Positions 21,565 to 35,160 of a stretch of DNA of 64,000 nt are shown here, piece after piece. Every line of letters begins with the position of its first letter. Within the stretch, counting starts at the first letter, position 1. This DNA comes from Trissonchulus latispiculum. Lineage: Eukaryota; Nematoda; Enoplea; Enoplida; Ironidae. Position numbers and translations under genes: made by a program. The notes under the pieces were generated by a model that was not told the origin of the DNA, did not search any database, and worked only from the letters and a program-made list of their open reading frames with translations. Location of the stretch: the NCBI GenBank assembly GCA_030248195.1, contig JASAND010030675.1, positions 47,437 through 111,436 on the forward strand. The letters run 5' to 3'.

Positions 21565-24500
21565 TTAGTTATTTATCGAGAAATGACCGTATGCTTTTGT
21601 TTCTATCCCATCATCAGCTATATATCGTTTATCATCAAAAGCGGAAAGTGATCGTTTGTTGACTTCCATGGAATAAACTTGATGTAGATGACTTCGAATG
21701 TTTGTCATCTTATGGTATTGAACACTCGGATGGAACAGTGCCTCCTTGTAGTCTTCATGGCGGATGTTTCGTTTCACTACTGCCTTGGAAATACCCTTTG
21801 CCCGCTTCTTGCATTCTTCACCATATGTAAAGCTGTACATTTTTGAGCGCAGGCCAACGAATTCAGAAACGGGCATTCCTGACGTTTCGTCTTTCATCTT
21901 CCCCATGACTTTCTTATTATTTGTGCTGAATAAGAAGTGATCTGAAGGATAGTCACTAGTATCATACCAATCAGAGTGCTTTAGCAAATCCTTGTAGATG
22001 TTTTTCGTCTTTACAAGATAACAGAGTGAGTCCGTGTCTGTAAAGAGCAGTTTGCAGTAAGATCCATATCTTTTCTTGAACTTGTTATAGTGAAAATCGT
22101 ACATCAGAAGTTTTGACAAGTCAAGCACCGTGAAGCCAACATAGATTGGTTTGTTCAGGATGGTACGAGTTCTTCGCATCTTGACGGCAACTAGATCATT
22201 TCCAAAATCGATGTTTTCTTCGTAGCGAGGACTTGCAACGAGTTTGCGAAATCTCTTGGTTGACGTGACCAATTCAATATTGACGTATGCTCTGACATTT
22301 TCCATGCTCTTTCCAAACACTGCATTGTTGAGAAGTTTGAACAGATCCTTTTCGAAATTGCTTGTAGCTTGCTTGCGCATGTTTGCGTTGAATTCGATGT
22401 AAGGTTTCATCCACGCTGACTGCTTGAATGCTAGCACTCGATGAACTTTGACAACCAGCAGTCCAAGTTTCATGTACAATTGAAGATTGCGAAGATGAAT
22501 GATGTAATGTTGCTTGTTACGCAAAGTGGGTGTCAATTTTTCGGTTTCGGTGTGGTTTAGTTTCTGGACGGCTAGTACATTCCTACAGTATGGAGACAAC
22601 ATTTCATCGGTGATTGTTAACTTCTCGACAGCCAGCGGATAGTCGTTGTGATCATTGTGAAGGTCCGGAGGATATTCAAGATCTACTTCGAGGACATATC
22701 CGACGTCACCGTCTGGATCTACTTCTAACGGACAAAATTGATGAGCTCGTTCTTCATCAAGCCATTGAAAATCAGCTTCTGGCAATTTTTGCGTCATCGT
22801 CCACCCATATAGGTTATTTGCGTCTAGATAGATTATCCAAGACTGATCTTCAGCATGCTCTTCAATGTTACGAGATGTAAGAAAATTTTCAGCTTGAGCA
22901 TGTCGATGCATAATCGAGCTGACACCGCCTCTAATCCCAGTTTCAAAGAAAGTGTACATGTCGACATCGGTTAAGAGCTCTAGTCTCACTTTAGTTAACT
23001 TGAGGCATGCAGACCAGGCAAACGAAGGCAAGGTGTAGTAGTGAACTGGATCTATGCTGAAGTGAGCGAGCGAAAATTTTCGAAAGTTTTCGAATATATC
23101 ACACAGCAGTAGAACGTCACATTTCAAATAGAGGTCATGATAGTCTCCCAGCGTTTTCATATTAAACGCCTTCCAAACGTTTTCAGCATGAGCAAGGTCT
23201 TCAGTTCCTATGGTCTCCAGGGTAAGCGAGCTATAGAAGTTGTCCAAGCTTGGTAGCCTAGTTTCTTCAAATTTTTCCCACTCGTCCACATATTCATATG
23301 GATAGATTCCTTTACGTAATAAAAGCTTTTGTTGATCCTCAGATGGAAAGAAATGTCGGATGGAAAGAAAATTATGCTTATCGTTTTTTGATAAGGCTTG
23401 AACTAAAGTATCCAGTGAACTAGATAAGAACTGAAAAGAATCCAAGAATTTAATTGAATAGGATATGCTACGTTCATTGTCGCAGGAAATGGGTTGAAAC
23501 TGCAAAGAGAAGGTTATGTAGTCTTCCATTCCCTTTGGAATGCATTTAATGGTGGCATTGCGCTGCTTAGCTGCTGTTCCCAAACGCTGCATAATTAGAT
23601 GACCATCGTAGCGTCTCAAGTTGTGCAACACAACAGCTATGTCCTTGGAAAGCTTATATTCAATGTTGCATTTTCTGTGTGCAGTCCCACGAAAGCTTCC
23701 ACAAAGATGGCAATGATCCTTCACTTTTCCGATGGACTCGCAAGAGAAGCAGTAGGTAGCAGACGGAGATTGCTGACACTGTTCGCATTGTTGAAATGGT
23801 TCAGTACAGATGTGACAGAGAGAAGTCTGTTGAAATGTTCGAAGATCCTCACTGCTAAGGCAATGCTTTCTTTGCCTCGTGCTAAGACGATTTTGGTGAT
23901 TCACTGATAGCTCTAAGAAGAAACCGCTCGACGCAGTCATCACCCCTATAAGTCAATGGATTCCCGAATTGGACTGATGATTTTTCACAGCAATGATATA
24001 GGTCTAGGAGTCCAAAGCTGCACGGTACATGGTTGGCTTTCTTTATAGTATAGGAGTTATTAGGATTAGGATCAGCTGCTTGGACACCCCTCACAAAACA
24101 TTCGAAGTCTGCGTAAATAACATATGGCATTCTGTGTGCATTTTTCCACTGAGTGAATTCAAGCAGAGGTTTTCGTGATTCGCTACATTCAGGCATCTGA
24201 ATGCATTCTGTAGCAGTACATCGACGTTCATGAGATGCCAATGTTTCTTCGGAGGAATAGGGCACCAAACATCTGAAGCAGAAGTATTTTCTACATCGAT
24301 GTTGTGTATGGCTATACAACAAACGGTTTAAATCTTTTATAAGACAGTAGTGCCAGTTATCCCCATTTTACCTTACATCTTGGCATGTTTGTCAATTTCG
24401 AAAGGTATACTTACTGGAAAAATATGGTCTTCGTAACTGTAGACATTAACGGCTATAGCATTTTGATTCTCAAACTTCGGAATCTGTGAAAGTGGCAGGA

Positions 24501-25016
24501 GAAACGACAGTCCTTTCAACTTGGGAGAATCTTTGAATGATTGGTAATGAGATATACGTTGAGGATTGTCCCGCTGCGGATAAAGGAACGCTAGGATGCT
24601 CCAAACAAAGCAGTGATTGTCAGTATAATTTTGAGGGTTGATTATTGCCTTTTTCGCTGATAACTGTGACGGCAGAGGAATGAAGGAAGCTGCTTGAAGA
24701 GGAACATATCGAGCTACGTGAATGTCTAAGAAATCAATGCTGCCTACAACCCAGCCCGAACCCCTTTTTTGGAACTCATCAACTTTCTTTTGCAATTCAG
24801 AGGCAGCCGCCTGCATAAGACTTCCCGGATCGTCAGCTAACAAAACAGTTTTAATGGCTGTTGAAATAAGCTTCTAACTTCGCTGTGTAGTCTGTAATTT
24901 TGTGGAAAGTAACTTGTAGTCGCAACTGAACTTTTATGGCATTCAGCTCAGTTTGCAGTCTCCTGATTAGGAATTTTAGCAACTGCTTTGTGTCACCAAT
25001 ATACGATGACAAATCA
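21565..25016 (-). pseudogene. Polinton/Maverick-like protein-primed DNA polymerase B relic
   Basis: Minus-strand pieces in different frames together resemble the long PolB of Polinton-type elements. The most upstream piece ends at a TAA at 24851-24853. The next (24843-24373) carries the conserved N-terminal region with SFIPLPSQL and KKAIIN. The next (24322-23882) has a CxxC zinc-like motif and exonuclease motif I in YADFECF. The last (23943-21565, 792 codons) holds a DHCHLCG zinc/endonuclease-like motif, Exo II YDGHL, Exo III YLKCD, palm motif A DANNLYG, motif B NNAVFGKSMENV and motif C TDTDSL, and a normal C-terminal end. All visible catalytic residues survive, but at least three frame breaks make it a relic. 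No terminal inverted repeats, integrase, ATPase or capsid genes were found nearby, so only the polymerase segment remains. Confidence 0.82.
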
Positions 25017-25531
25017 CAATACGTTGCAGAAGAGCTTAGTCGATATCGTCAAAGATAACCTCGGAGTGGCTGCGCAATCGTTTGGAGATCAAAGGTTTCT
25101 GCCATTTCAATCTGAATTAAATCAAAACAACAACATTTAGTGTAGGATGGGGTGTTGTAGTCAGAGTAGAAGACATGCAACTGTAAAGTGACTCCAAGAT
25201 TTAGAATCAGTTTCAGCAAGATGTCATAATTTTACGATTACATAGAGCAAACCGCTTATCTTCTTGATATCATTCTGTTATGATATTCTGATCAGAGCTT
25301 GTGATGGGTGTAGACAACAACCAATTACAGCCAATTACAGCCGAAGCAGCCTCTCTAACAAAATTTGATTTGGTGTTGATAACGTTGAAGAATTGAAGAA
25401 TTTGGCGCCAAATTTGAATCGCAAAATTACTCCTAATTCGTCTGGACGACGCCATCTAAAACTAGGCGCAGCAACTAGGAGACTGTCTGTTAATTTGGGT
25501 CTCGCTTTGCAACTAATGAAAGAAAAGAAAG
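25017..25531. other. Spacer
   Basis: No recognisable frame, repeat or RNA gene between the polymerase relic and the next MITE. Confidence 0.4.
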
Positions 25532-25694
25532 CAGGGCCCTGTTGCACCAACTTTTAATCAGTAATCAGCGATCAGTAATCAGTAATCAGTAAGTTATTTT
25601 CAGTAATCAGTAAGTTACAAGACTACTGATTATTGATTGCTGATTACTGATTACTGATTAATCAGTAATCAGTGGTTGGCGTAACAGGGCCCTG
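25532..25694. mobile_element. Short MITE with internal ATCAGTA repeats
   Basis: The ends CAGGGCCCTGTTG and AACAGGGCCCTG are inverted copies, continued by a CCAAC/GTTGG block. The interior consists of about ten ATCAGTA-type units, running one way on the left and the other way on the right, so the whole 163 bp can fold back on itself. No target duplication was confirmed. Confidence 0.55.
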
Positions 25695-25875
25695 GCGTTG
25701 ATACCTGCCAATCAAAGCTAACAATGAGCAAGAAATTTTCTCAGAATACAAATAGCAAATACATTGAAATATATCTATCCAGCCATACTAGCATGCAAAG
25801 AATGAACTTGAAATGGTGACAATATCAACATGGATAAGCAAAATCTCACGTAGTCACACATATGCTTTTTCAATG

Positions 25876-26002
<127 letters not shown>

Positions 26003-26019
26003 TAGCGCTACAGCAAGAA

Positions 26020-27500
26020 TGTGTTGCCCACAACACGGCCCTTTGGAGTTAAAACTAGTTTTTCGTACATTTTCATGCCTTGGCTCTATTACAGCTTTTT
26101 CTTAGCTCGTTGAGAGCTTTCGAATGATACCAAAATCAACAGTATACGACAACTTTGATTTTTGACCGATTTTGAAAAATGGTTGCCCATAAAAGGTCAG
26201 TTGGGATAAGGGATTTTTGATAATTATTGCTGAAAGGTATTTGATACTGCTTCTTAAAAGGTATCCTAGTAAATCCACCAGCTCAACTTGACTAACAAGT
26301 TCAAAATCTCTTATATCAAGAGTTTCTGGCCAGTTTGCTCACTTTTGCGGTCTCCAACAGTGTAGCTTTCGTCATATCTCGAGATACATAAGGGTTAGAA
26401 AAATTTCGATTGCAGATTTGGAATCTACGTCCCCGAGTTACCCTATGACCAACTTTTGAGTGAAATCGGAGACAAAAAATTTTTGACCAAATTTTGGATT
26501 TTTGAAATTTCGCCTTGGTCCCCCCTTACCATTCGAAAAAATCGGAATTTTCAAAACCCGGAATTTCGGAACCATCTTACTTCCGGGAGATGTCCTCGTC
26601 AAGGGCTTCAAAATAAGGTATCAACCACCCCTGTACCCCTTCCCAATCTCGAGATCTAGGGGGGGGACAGACGGATAATAATAATAATAAGTCAAAAGGC
26701 ATCAAGTGGTTCCCGCCCGACATTTTTCCGTTTATAGAATGAGTTTATAATATTCGGGGTCCCATAACTCATTTGTCCTACATTTGGACGCCTTAGCCCT
26801 ATTACAACTTTTTACCTACGCAACGAGAGCTTTCGAATGATTCCCATATTGGGGGGTTTCCGTCACTTTCAATTTTGACCATTTGCAGCATCACCGTATC
26901 GAGTAATTGCTAATTGCCTGACACTATGGAACCCAGGTGCCCGGAGGGCCTTCCCGCATCGGGTGCCACCCTACACGCCAAATTTCAGGCCAACTAGTTG
27001 ACTCTAGCTCGAGATAAAGGCGGAAAACCCCTTCAAACGGCCGTTTTGGCCGTTTTTGGCCATTTTTGACCCTTTTTCGCCTCATAACTCAAAATGAGTA
27101 CATTTTCAGGCCTTGACCCAATTACAACTTTTTCATGGCTCGACGAGAGCTTTCGAATGATACCAAAATTAGCTCATTTGGACAACTTTTTTATTTTACT
27201 CATTTTTACTCACGGGGGTGCTCCGGGAGCACCTCTGCTCCCCCGGGGCTCCCCGCGCTTCCGGGAGCAGTTCAAGTCAAGACCTTCAAAATGAGGTATC
27301 AACCACCTCTCTACCCCTTCCCAATCTCGAGATAGAGGGGGGGCACGAAATTGTGGACAATAATAATAATAATAATAATAAGAATAATAATAAACATGTC
27401 CAGAACATAGGGTTCCAAAACCTTTGGAAAAGGGCGGGAACCCAATAAGCACAGACCAATAACAAGGTGTTGCCCTTCCTTTGGAAAAGTGGGCAACACA
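26020..27500. repeat. Module bounded by a 12-bp inverted repeat, with internal duplication
   Basis: TGTGTTGCCCAC at 26020-26031 and its exact inverse at 27489-27500 bound about 1.48 kb. Inside, a block ending GAGAGCTTTCGAATGAT recurs near 26110, 26830 and 27145. A block reading CCCTTCCCAATCTCGAGAT followed by a G-run and (AAT)n recurs near 26640 and 27315. It is probably a non-autonomous element, or tandem retroposon copies with AAT tails. No coding capacity is seen. Confidence 0.45.
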
Positions 27501-29387
27501 ATAATAGCAATAATAATATGAATTAGTGGGCACCATGATCAAACTTTTTCGTTAACTTTGCAGCATGTTTTGTGCTCTTTTTAACCATAATAAAATTATT
27601 GCAGTTCACCGAGCCGTATGCTCAGGAAATATTTTTCAAACATTTCAATTTTGATATCATTTTAAAGCATGAAAAATTAAATTTCAATTTAAATGTCGCT
27701 AGCACTGCGCGATCCCCCTGATTTTGCTTGCGCACTACGCGGTCCCTCCAGAAATCAGGGTGTACCTGGTACACCCTCAGTACACCCCTTGCGCATGTAT
27801 GATTGGCATAAACTTTATATACACGTTGGCATTATTGTCAGCCTATTAGCACGCCAAAATTTTATTGACATACCTTAAGATTTGGCTGACTTTTAAAGCA
27901 GTAAACATTAAATTCTCGAAAAATGACGATTTTTGAGGAAAAATGGAATTTCTGCTACCAAAACTGTGAGCTACTGAAAAGCCCTGATAGGGATTGACTA
28001 TATGCAAAATCAAGCTCTAGCAATATACTATGCTAATATCTAAACGCTAAGTTTCTACACCAAAGGGCTAGTTCAGGACAGGACAAAACGTTCACTGCCT
28101 ATACATTTGCAGAGCGATTTTGAGCAAAAATCGATTTCCCCGGAGTTTGAAAATATGTATAAAATCAACGGCCCTACGGGAAATAACCTTGTATAGATAT
28201 TGGCAATTTACCTAGTCCAAATTAGGTTTACAGCAAAGCCGATTTGCGCTCAAACTTTTGGTAGCAGAAACATTTTGCTAACTTATTCATTTTCCTATAT
28301 TTAACACATGTCGGGGTCACATTTGGAGGGCTGTTGTGAATGATAGGAAAAGTTTTGCAACAAACGCATTTGTCATGTTTTGCGGACCCATGAGGACTAC
28401 AAAATGTGTGAAAATGAGAAAACTCGGAAATGGTCGAAAAATCGCGACCCCCCTTAACAGAGCCTCAGTATAAGGTGAATACCCTACCACGTTTGCCTGA
28501 GAATCTACCTAAATTTTCTCGGAGACAGGCATCTGCCATGCCTTTGTGATATCCACAAGAAGAGGGCAATGGTCACATCCCATCGGCTGAGAGGTCCTGA
28601 CAGAGGCATCAGGAACCAGGTCATCAGTAATTCTTATTTATATTTTCATCCAACTATTGTTTTCGTCGTTGTCGCTGATGTATTTGGGCAGCAAGAATAT
28701 TTTCAAAACGATACAGAAGTTGATAAACGGTGACAAAACATTAAGATAGTGATGTGAAATATTATTAACTTTAAAGCTGAGCAACAGGTGGTTGATATTT
28801 TATCAGATAAACCTTGCACTAAAATGGTTATAATAAGTATCGGTAATAAATTGAAATAACAAAATGACTCTGCTGAAATACTTATTGTGTAAGTTTTTGT
28901 GTGCTTGCTGGGATTATAGAGGGAGTGAGAGCAAATAGCCAATGGCCTTCAAAAGCCATACATCTGCACTTGTTTTACGTTTACTTAGACACACAGTGTC
29001 TAAATTGAGAAATAACGATACCCCAATAAGTAATTAAACAAATACGAGATATTGTCTTTTTTCTTGGCTTAAAATTTGGCAGTTTGTCCCAGCAATGTTC
29101 ATTGGACTAATTTGTGTGCCCAGCAAAAAATTTTGAGTCCACCATTATAGTGAGATTCTGAAGATTCCGATTTTCAAGGTACAGTGCCGCACATTGCCAA
29201 CTTCCCGCGCTCTATGACAGCACGCGGCCTGCAAATCTGTCAGTTAGAATTACTTTTAGAAAGTTTTAAGAAAGAGAAGAAACTAAAGTATTACTTGGAA
29301 TTAACAAGTAGGCTCCTAAAAGTAGCAGCATTCAGGTCTTCATTGATATTTTCTATACATTTTCGAACATCAGGTTTCTCGATATTG
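27501..29387. other. Spacer without recognisable gene
   Basis: Only short, motif-free frames are present. No repeat array or RNA gene was recognised. Confidence 0.4.
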
Positions 29388-30011
29388 CCAAGAATTTATC
29401 ATAGGAAGAGTAAGACACTGCACGTGCCCTAATAAAATAAATGAGCAATATGCTCGAAATATTAAGCTCGAAATCCGGGGGGGGGGGGTTCTCAGCGTGT
29501 AAACATACAATACTCTCATTTTCGACAAATTAATTGCTATTAAATAAATGCTATATAAATTAAGACAGTCGTACTGAATTACTTTTTATATCACTGTGTT
29601 GCAGAAAACGAGCTTAATTTATTTAACTATAATATTATCTAGTTCCGCTCGGGCAAGCTCTTGTAAACCGGGCAGCAAGGTACACTTCCAAAGATAATGA
29701 TTTCATATATTTTGCAAAATACTTTTGTTGTAGCCAGGTTTACAAGAATTTGCCTGGACGGAACTATAAACTATTTATATGGTTAAAGAGAGTTTCTCGC
29801 AACATAGCGATGCAAAAATTGTACGATTTTCTAACTCAACTTATTGTATTTAATTTGTCAAAAACGTTTGCAGTTTGCAAAATGTCAGGGTTGTATATTG
29901 ACATGCTGAGAAGTCCTCCTCAGAGATATCGACTTTAATGTTTGGAGCATATTACAAGCTTAGTACAGTAGGAAGCGTTCAGTGGCTTATTCTTCCCATC
30001 ATAAACGCTGG
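29388..30011. mobile_element. Diverged copy of the CCAAGAGTTTATAATA MITE family
   Basis: The left arm starts CCAAGAATTTATCATAGG and the right arm, inverted, CCAGCGTTTATGATGGG. Both continue into the same blocks found in the better copy at 35370-36200 (AGTAAGACAC, then a GCTCGAAA or GTTTGGAGC block, then the CAGCGTGTAAACATACAA block). Divergence is substantial and no target duplication was found. Confidence 0.6.
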
Positions 30012-30124
30012 AAATTACTTTGTTCACATGAACTAAAATGGTGTAATCTTTTGGGAATAGGGTGATTGACAATGATCGAATTGGTCTGACCATCAGTTCC
30101 TTCAGAACATTTTTTGAATACATA

Positions 30125-30746
<622 letters not shown>

Positions 30747-31026
30747 GTAAGGGAAGCAGGCATAGGAAAGATTGATAAGCCTGATATGGGAGTTCAGCGG
30801 CCCTGTGGTGTAGCGGTAGCATGTCTGTTTCCGGATCAGAAGGGCCGTGGTTCGATCCCTGGCTGGGCCAATTCTTCACTTTCAACGGTGAGTGAAAAGC
30901 TGAACCTCCCTCTTCCCTTCTCTCTTCTAGGTCCTGGTTTCGTGGGTACAATGGTGCCTGACGCCTCCCGTTTGGGCTTGTCCTTGGTTTCGTCTTGGTC
31001 CACCAGCCCTGGTAGAAGCGCTACAA
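30747..31026 (+). mobile_element. tRNA-derived SINE, longest copy
   Basis: A 52-bp head (GTAAGGGAAGCAGGCATAGG onward) leads into a tRNA-like 72-mer at 30799-30870. This has a Pol III A box TGGTGTAGCGG (30806-30816) and a B box GGTTCGATCCC (30849-30859). A non-tRNA tail containing GGTGCCTGACGCCTCCCGT and CCAGCCCTGGTAGAAGCGCT follows. The acceptor and T stems contain mismatches, so it is a SINE and not a working tRNA gene. Other copies lie at 44560-44660 (minus), 55538-55650 and 56183-56380. Confidence 0.75.
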
Positions 31027-31536
31027 CAATGTTAAACATAAGGTGTAAAGTTCAGTGTTGAAGATATTCAGTTCACTTTGAGCCAGAAACAAAAATAGTT
31101 ATATATCTCGCCCTTAGGCGAAGGCGAGATGAAAAATAGGAAGCAAGTGCTTGAAAAAATGAATTTAGCTACTTGGATTTCGTTTGTTAAATCTACGGAG
31201 TCTCGGTATAACGGTGTACTCAAAATGTTCTGATAGACGCCTTGGGGGAGGCGAGTAGCTAGGTTTGCAGCTGACAGTGTCACATTTATTGATTTATATA
31301 ACTTTAGTAAGTTTAAGGCCAGTAACAATCACCGAGTCCGCCACCATTATACATTAAACATCAACCAATTAAAATCTCATCAAAAATTTGATATCCACTA
31401 TTACCAATCCGTACAAGGAATTTGTACAAATTTGTTTTATATTTTTAAAGTCGCCCCCCCATTGATTTTGTTGTGTGCATTTACTGTTGTGAATTGTGAT
31501 CGTAGCAATATTGCTTATTATATTTCCAAATTTTAG

Positions 31537-33661
31537 TTGCCGTCCTGGTTGCAGTTTGCGCCAATGGTGACGGTTCGAACGTGACGAAATGCGATAAAGC
31601 GAAATTGCTGAAATGTGGAAAGGTTTTCGGTGATGATATCGGCAAATATTTTCATGGAGTTATCCGACCAACCCCCAGTGCAGCTGAGTTTGGCATTATG
31701 TTAATTAAGGCCATCGGTATTGTTGGCAAGGATGGATTTGCTGATTGGTGCAAGTAAGTGATCTATTACTTCACTGCCGAAGCCTAAATCACTTTCGACC
31801 TAGAACTAATAGCTATTTGACATTTTCATTTCAAACCTGGTTGAAAATTGTAATCAGCCATTGGGTATTCTTTATTTCCATTTTGATTCATTAAATAGAA
31901 AATAATTTATTGTTTGTAATATTCATGTTATGTTCACTGCTTCGGTTCTGCAGTAACATAATCTGAGCCTACCTAAAGGTGGCTATATCTGAATGGACTT
32001 CAAAAGTTTTTTCTGCTAGATCGGAACCTAAACAACTAACTGTTTCTCAGAAGTAAAGTACAGCTTCATCAATTTACTGCCAAACAGTAAGGTCAGTACT
32101 GCTATAATTAACATCTACTCAATTTCGATTTAGGTTGCTCACAGCCTTGAGCACATGTTTGGGTGATCAGAAAACAGTCTGTCTAAAAGCTGATGCTCTG
32201 GTTGAAGCATATGGCCTCTCCGAAAGTGATGCCATTGGTTATGAAGTCGCTTACAGGGATTGGTTTCAAGGTTGCAAGACTGAGCGTAAGTAAAGATACA
32301 AGATAATGGACGAAAGAAAGAAAGTTGTCACTACAGCACCACAGACCCGAAAAATTCGGGCCTGAGGTGGGGCTCGAACCCACAACCTTCGGTTAACTAG
32401 ACCGACGCTAAAACCGACCGACCGTAAAACCTAAAGCTAGTGACCATTGACTTTTGCAGGGAACACGAGAGGCTTAAAGTCCTTAGTCTCACCGGAAATA
32501 GGATCAGTAGGACTGACCTGAGCTTTATTTAATCGAAGCGATGAATTAGCATGCCCTTGCTAATCTGATTAAAATGTATTCGAAGTGAGAAATTTGGCCT
32601 TAGTCTGGTTGGAGGTAAGCTCGATTATTCGATAAATTGATTGAATTTAGTTTAAGGTTATGCACAAGGACAGCGCCCGTAGTGAATCAAAAGTGATTTT
32701 TACCATGGACTAAAGTAACCTACGTCGACTTCAAATTTTATTGGCTATGCTTGTGCATAGTGTTACCGTATTCTACTAGTGCTTATGCTTGTGCCCATGC
32801 ATGTACGATATTGTGAACCGACCTTAAGGTTCACCGAAAATATCCAACATCAAACGAACGAACGCACCTAATGAATATACAATTTTTTGTTCATATTATG
32901 ATTACTATTATGACAATTAAAATAACTAATTATTATTTTATTTATTAATTCACTGATTTATTTTCCAGCACCTGAAGCAATGGCAACTTGTCTTGCAAAT
33001 TTGTACAAAAACAACTTTTGGTCATTTGTCAGTTGTATTGCTGATTACATGAGGGACATGCAGTACCATCCGGACCAAGCTTGCCAGTAATAAATTTTCG
33101 TACATGATAAATTAAGGAATTTATTGCATTGAAGACTAAAAATTTAATTATTACCTGTTTTCAAGTTCAATCGTAACTCGATAATCTGTTGGAAGAACAA
33201 TATCTGCGATATGGTTATCTATATATGGTCAATTTATATACGATTTATATAGCACTAGGGTCGCCTGCAGAGATCTGTCATGCACAGTAATAGTTCGTAG
33301 CCTATGTTTTCAGTTACAGTTAACTGAATAAGCAAATGAAATTGTTAACATTTTCGCCTTTTCCGAGCCCAGTCTTTCACCTACCACTCTAACTAAACAG
33401 GTCTCAAGAGACCGCGCAAACACTTAGGTGAAGAACATTAGTTTTAAAAGTTGTTGCTTGAATTGTTTGTTTGTTTGTTTGTTTGTTTGTTTGTTTGTTT
33501 GTTTGTTTGTTTGTTTGTTTGTTTGCAGTTTAACTCAAAGCTATGCCGACTGCCTGGGCAATTTTCTAGTCGCCTGTGGGCAGGATTTGAGGAAAGCCAC
33601 ATGTGACTTGGTTCAGTACGGAATTGCGGAAAGAATGCCGACATGCACCTTGCAATGCTAG
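31537..33661 (+). CDS. Small cysteine-rich secreted-type protein, spliced, first exon not found
   Basis: Four exons join in frame: 31537-31753, 32134-32285, 32969-33086 and 33529-33661. The donors at exon ends one and two are GTAAGT-type, and the acceptors end TTTTAG, TTTAG, TTCCAG and TTTGCAG. The visible product, about 206 residues, opens with a hydrophobic AVLVAVCANG stretch that looks like the end of a signal peptide, so exon 1 with the ATG lies upstream. After it come roughly 15 cysteines at irregular spacing in a helix-prone, mixed-charge protein. This style recalls small invertebrate secreted families such as DUF19 or the 27-kDa haemolymph protein, but I cannot assign it. The third donor is weak (GTAATA). 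If that intron is retained, TAA ends the protein one codon after the donor, giving a form that lacks the last 44 residues. No function is proposed. Confidence 0.7.
32336..32424 (-). mobile_element. tRNA-derived SINE fragment of a different family, in an intron
   Basis: The minus strand carries a T-arm/B-box block GGGTTCGAGCCCC preceded by GTCTAGTTAACCGAAGG and followed by GGCCCGAA. This is a tRNA-like head lying in the third intron of the cysteine-rich gene. Its sequence differs from the SINE at 30747. Confidence 0.5.
33465..33525 (+). repeat. (GTTT)n microsatellite at a splice acceptor
   Basis: About 15 GTTT units end in GCAG, the acceptor of the last exon of the cysteine-rich gene. The microsatellite therefore supplies the pyrimidine-rich tract of that acceptor. 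Confidence 0.9.
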
Positions 33662-34804
33662 ACTTACCTTACATGAACCTCTTAGTGTGATAATAAGTAG
33701 AGATAGACAGAAATTAATGAAACTGATAATTAAAGATATTATTGTAGTTGATAGTTAATTATCTTTTAGGTCCTAAGCCGAGGACTCGTATTTTGGAAAT
33801 ATGGTGTTATATACAGATAGAGCGAATACATGCTAATTTTTTCAAAAGCTTTGAAAATCCGAAGGTGGTGTTTAAAAGATGGAGCCAAACCAGTAAAACA
33901 TAGTGACTAATTACAAATCTAAGGTAAGCCAAAACCCCAATCTATCTGAAATCCGAGCAACCTGTCTGCATCTGACAAAGAAATAAATTTTATTGGAAAG
34001 CAATTCCTATACAAAGAATATTACCCGAAACATGGCAAGCAAATAAGAAAACAGTTGTACCCTATTACATGTTAAATACGTTGTTGCATTACATTACAAT
34101 TACAATAATGGTTGCAAGGCAAAGCATAAACAGTAATCAGATTGTATGGTTTTACAGAATCGTTGCACCAAGAGAAAGTTTATTGTTATATATTTTCAAA
34201 AGTTTTACGCTAAAATAAAACGTTTCGTTCCGTTTTATGACGATTAAAAGAAGGTTCAAAAGTAGGAGAGATGAGAAAGTACTAAAACTTAAATTAAGTT
34301 TTAATTTACTTTATTTTTTAAGATCCGTCAATGAAAGCAAATCGGTATTCATTTTTCAAAATAATTTTGAGAATTTCAATAGTGGCAGTATTTTGTTTTT
34401 TCTTTTTAATATTATACAAATTAGTTTTATTAAATAGTTTCAGTAACAGACTGCATTAATCAAGTGCACGCTAAACTTGCTTATTTCAGATATAACCTGA
34501 AAAACTGGATATTTATACACAAATGCCAGTTGTGGCATGAGTTTTTACTTGATTTCAACAGGATCTGTTTCAAAAACATATCATGTTTTCGTAAGAATCA
34601 TCTCAAAATGCAACCTTTACAGAAAGTCTAAACTAGAAAGATAATATAATAGTAACGTCTGGATTGAGCTTTAGCACAAACCAACACACACGCTCATAAT
34701 TATAGCAGTCAATGACAACAGCATGTAAAACAAAATAGCAACATTACAAACAATTTACAGAGTTTACAGCCTGCATTGATTGGAATCACTATACATTTCT
34801 AATA
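33662..34804. other. Spacer with 3' region of the cysteine-rich gene
   Basis: No further gene is seen. AATAAA hexamers occur (for example near 33981) and could end the transcript. Confidence 0.4.
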
Positions 34805-35160
34805 CCAAGAGTATACTAAACATTACAATGTATACAATACAAGAAGAGTATTACAGCTAGCATACTCGATGCATTATAAGCGTGACACATCTTCTGTACG
34901 CTAACGGCTGACCCTACCGCAAATTGAACCCCAGTGAGACCCCCCTTCCGCAAATAGGTCGAAACGGGACTATGTCGAGTCGCGGATGATTGTGTGCTAA
35001 AACTCGAAAACACAAAGCAGTACGCGCGCGAATTTTGCGTCTGTTTCGAGCTTTGATTGAGCTTTATTGGGAGGATCAGCCGTATGCAGAGGATATGTCA
35101 GGCTTATAAATACACAGTTTATGCCAGCTACCATACTCTTATGTATTATGTACTTTTGCC
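34805..35160. mobile_element. Diverged AAGAGTAYATAATA-type MITE
   Basis: The left arm (CCAAGAGTATAC, then AGAGTATTACAGCTAGCAT, then CTGTACGCTAACGGCTGA) and the inverted right arm (GGCAAAAGTACATAATACA, then AGAGTATGGTAGCTGGCAT, then CTGCATACGGCTGA) match with gaps. AATA lies at both outer edges and may be the target duplication. The family is the same as at 1065-1419. Confidence 0.55.

Noticed and set aside
30799..30870. Functional tRNA gene (possible CCG anticodon)
   Set aside because: The acceptor, anticodon and T stems contain mismatches, and the unit is embedded in a dispersed repeat. It is a SINE head.
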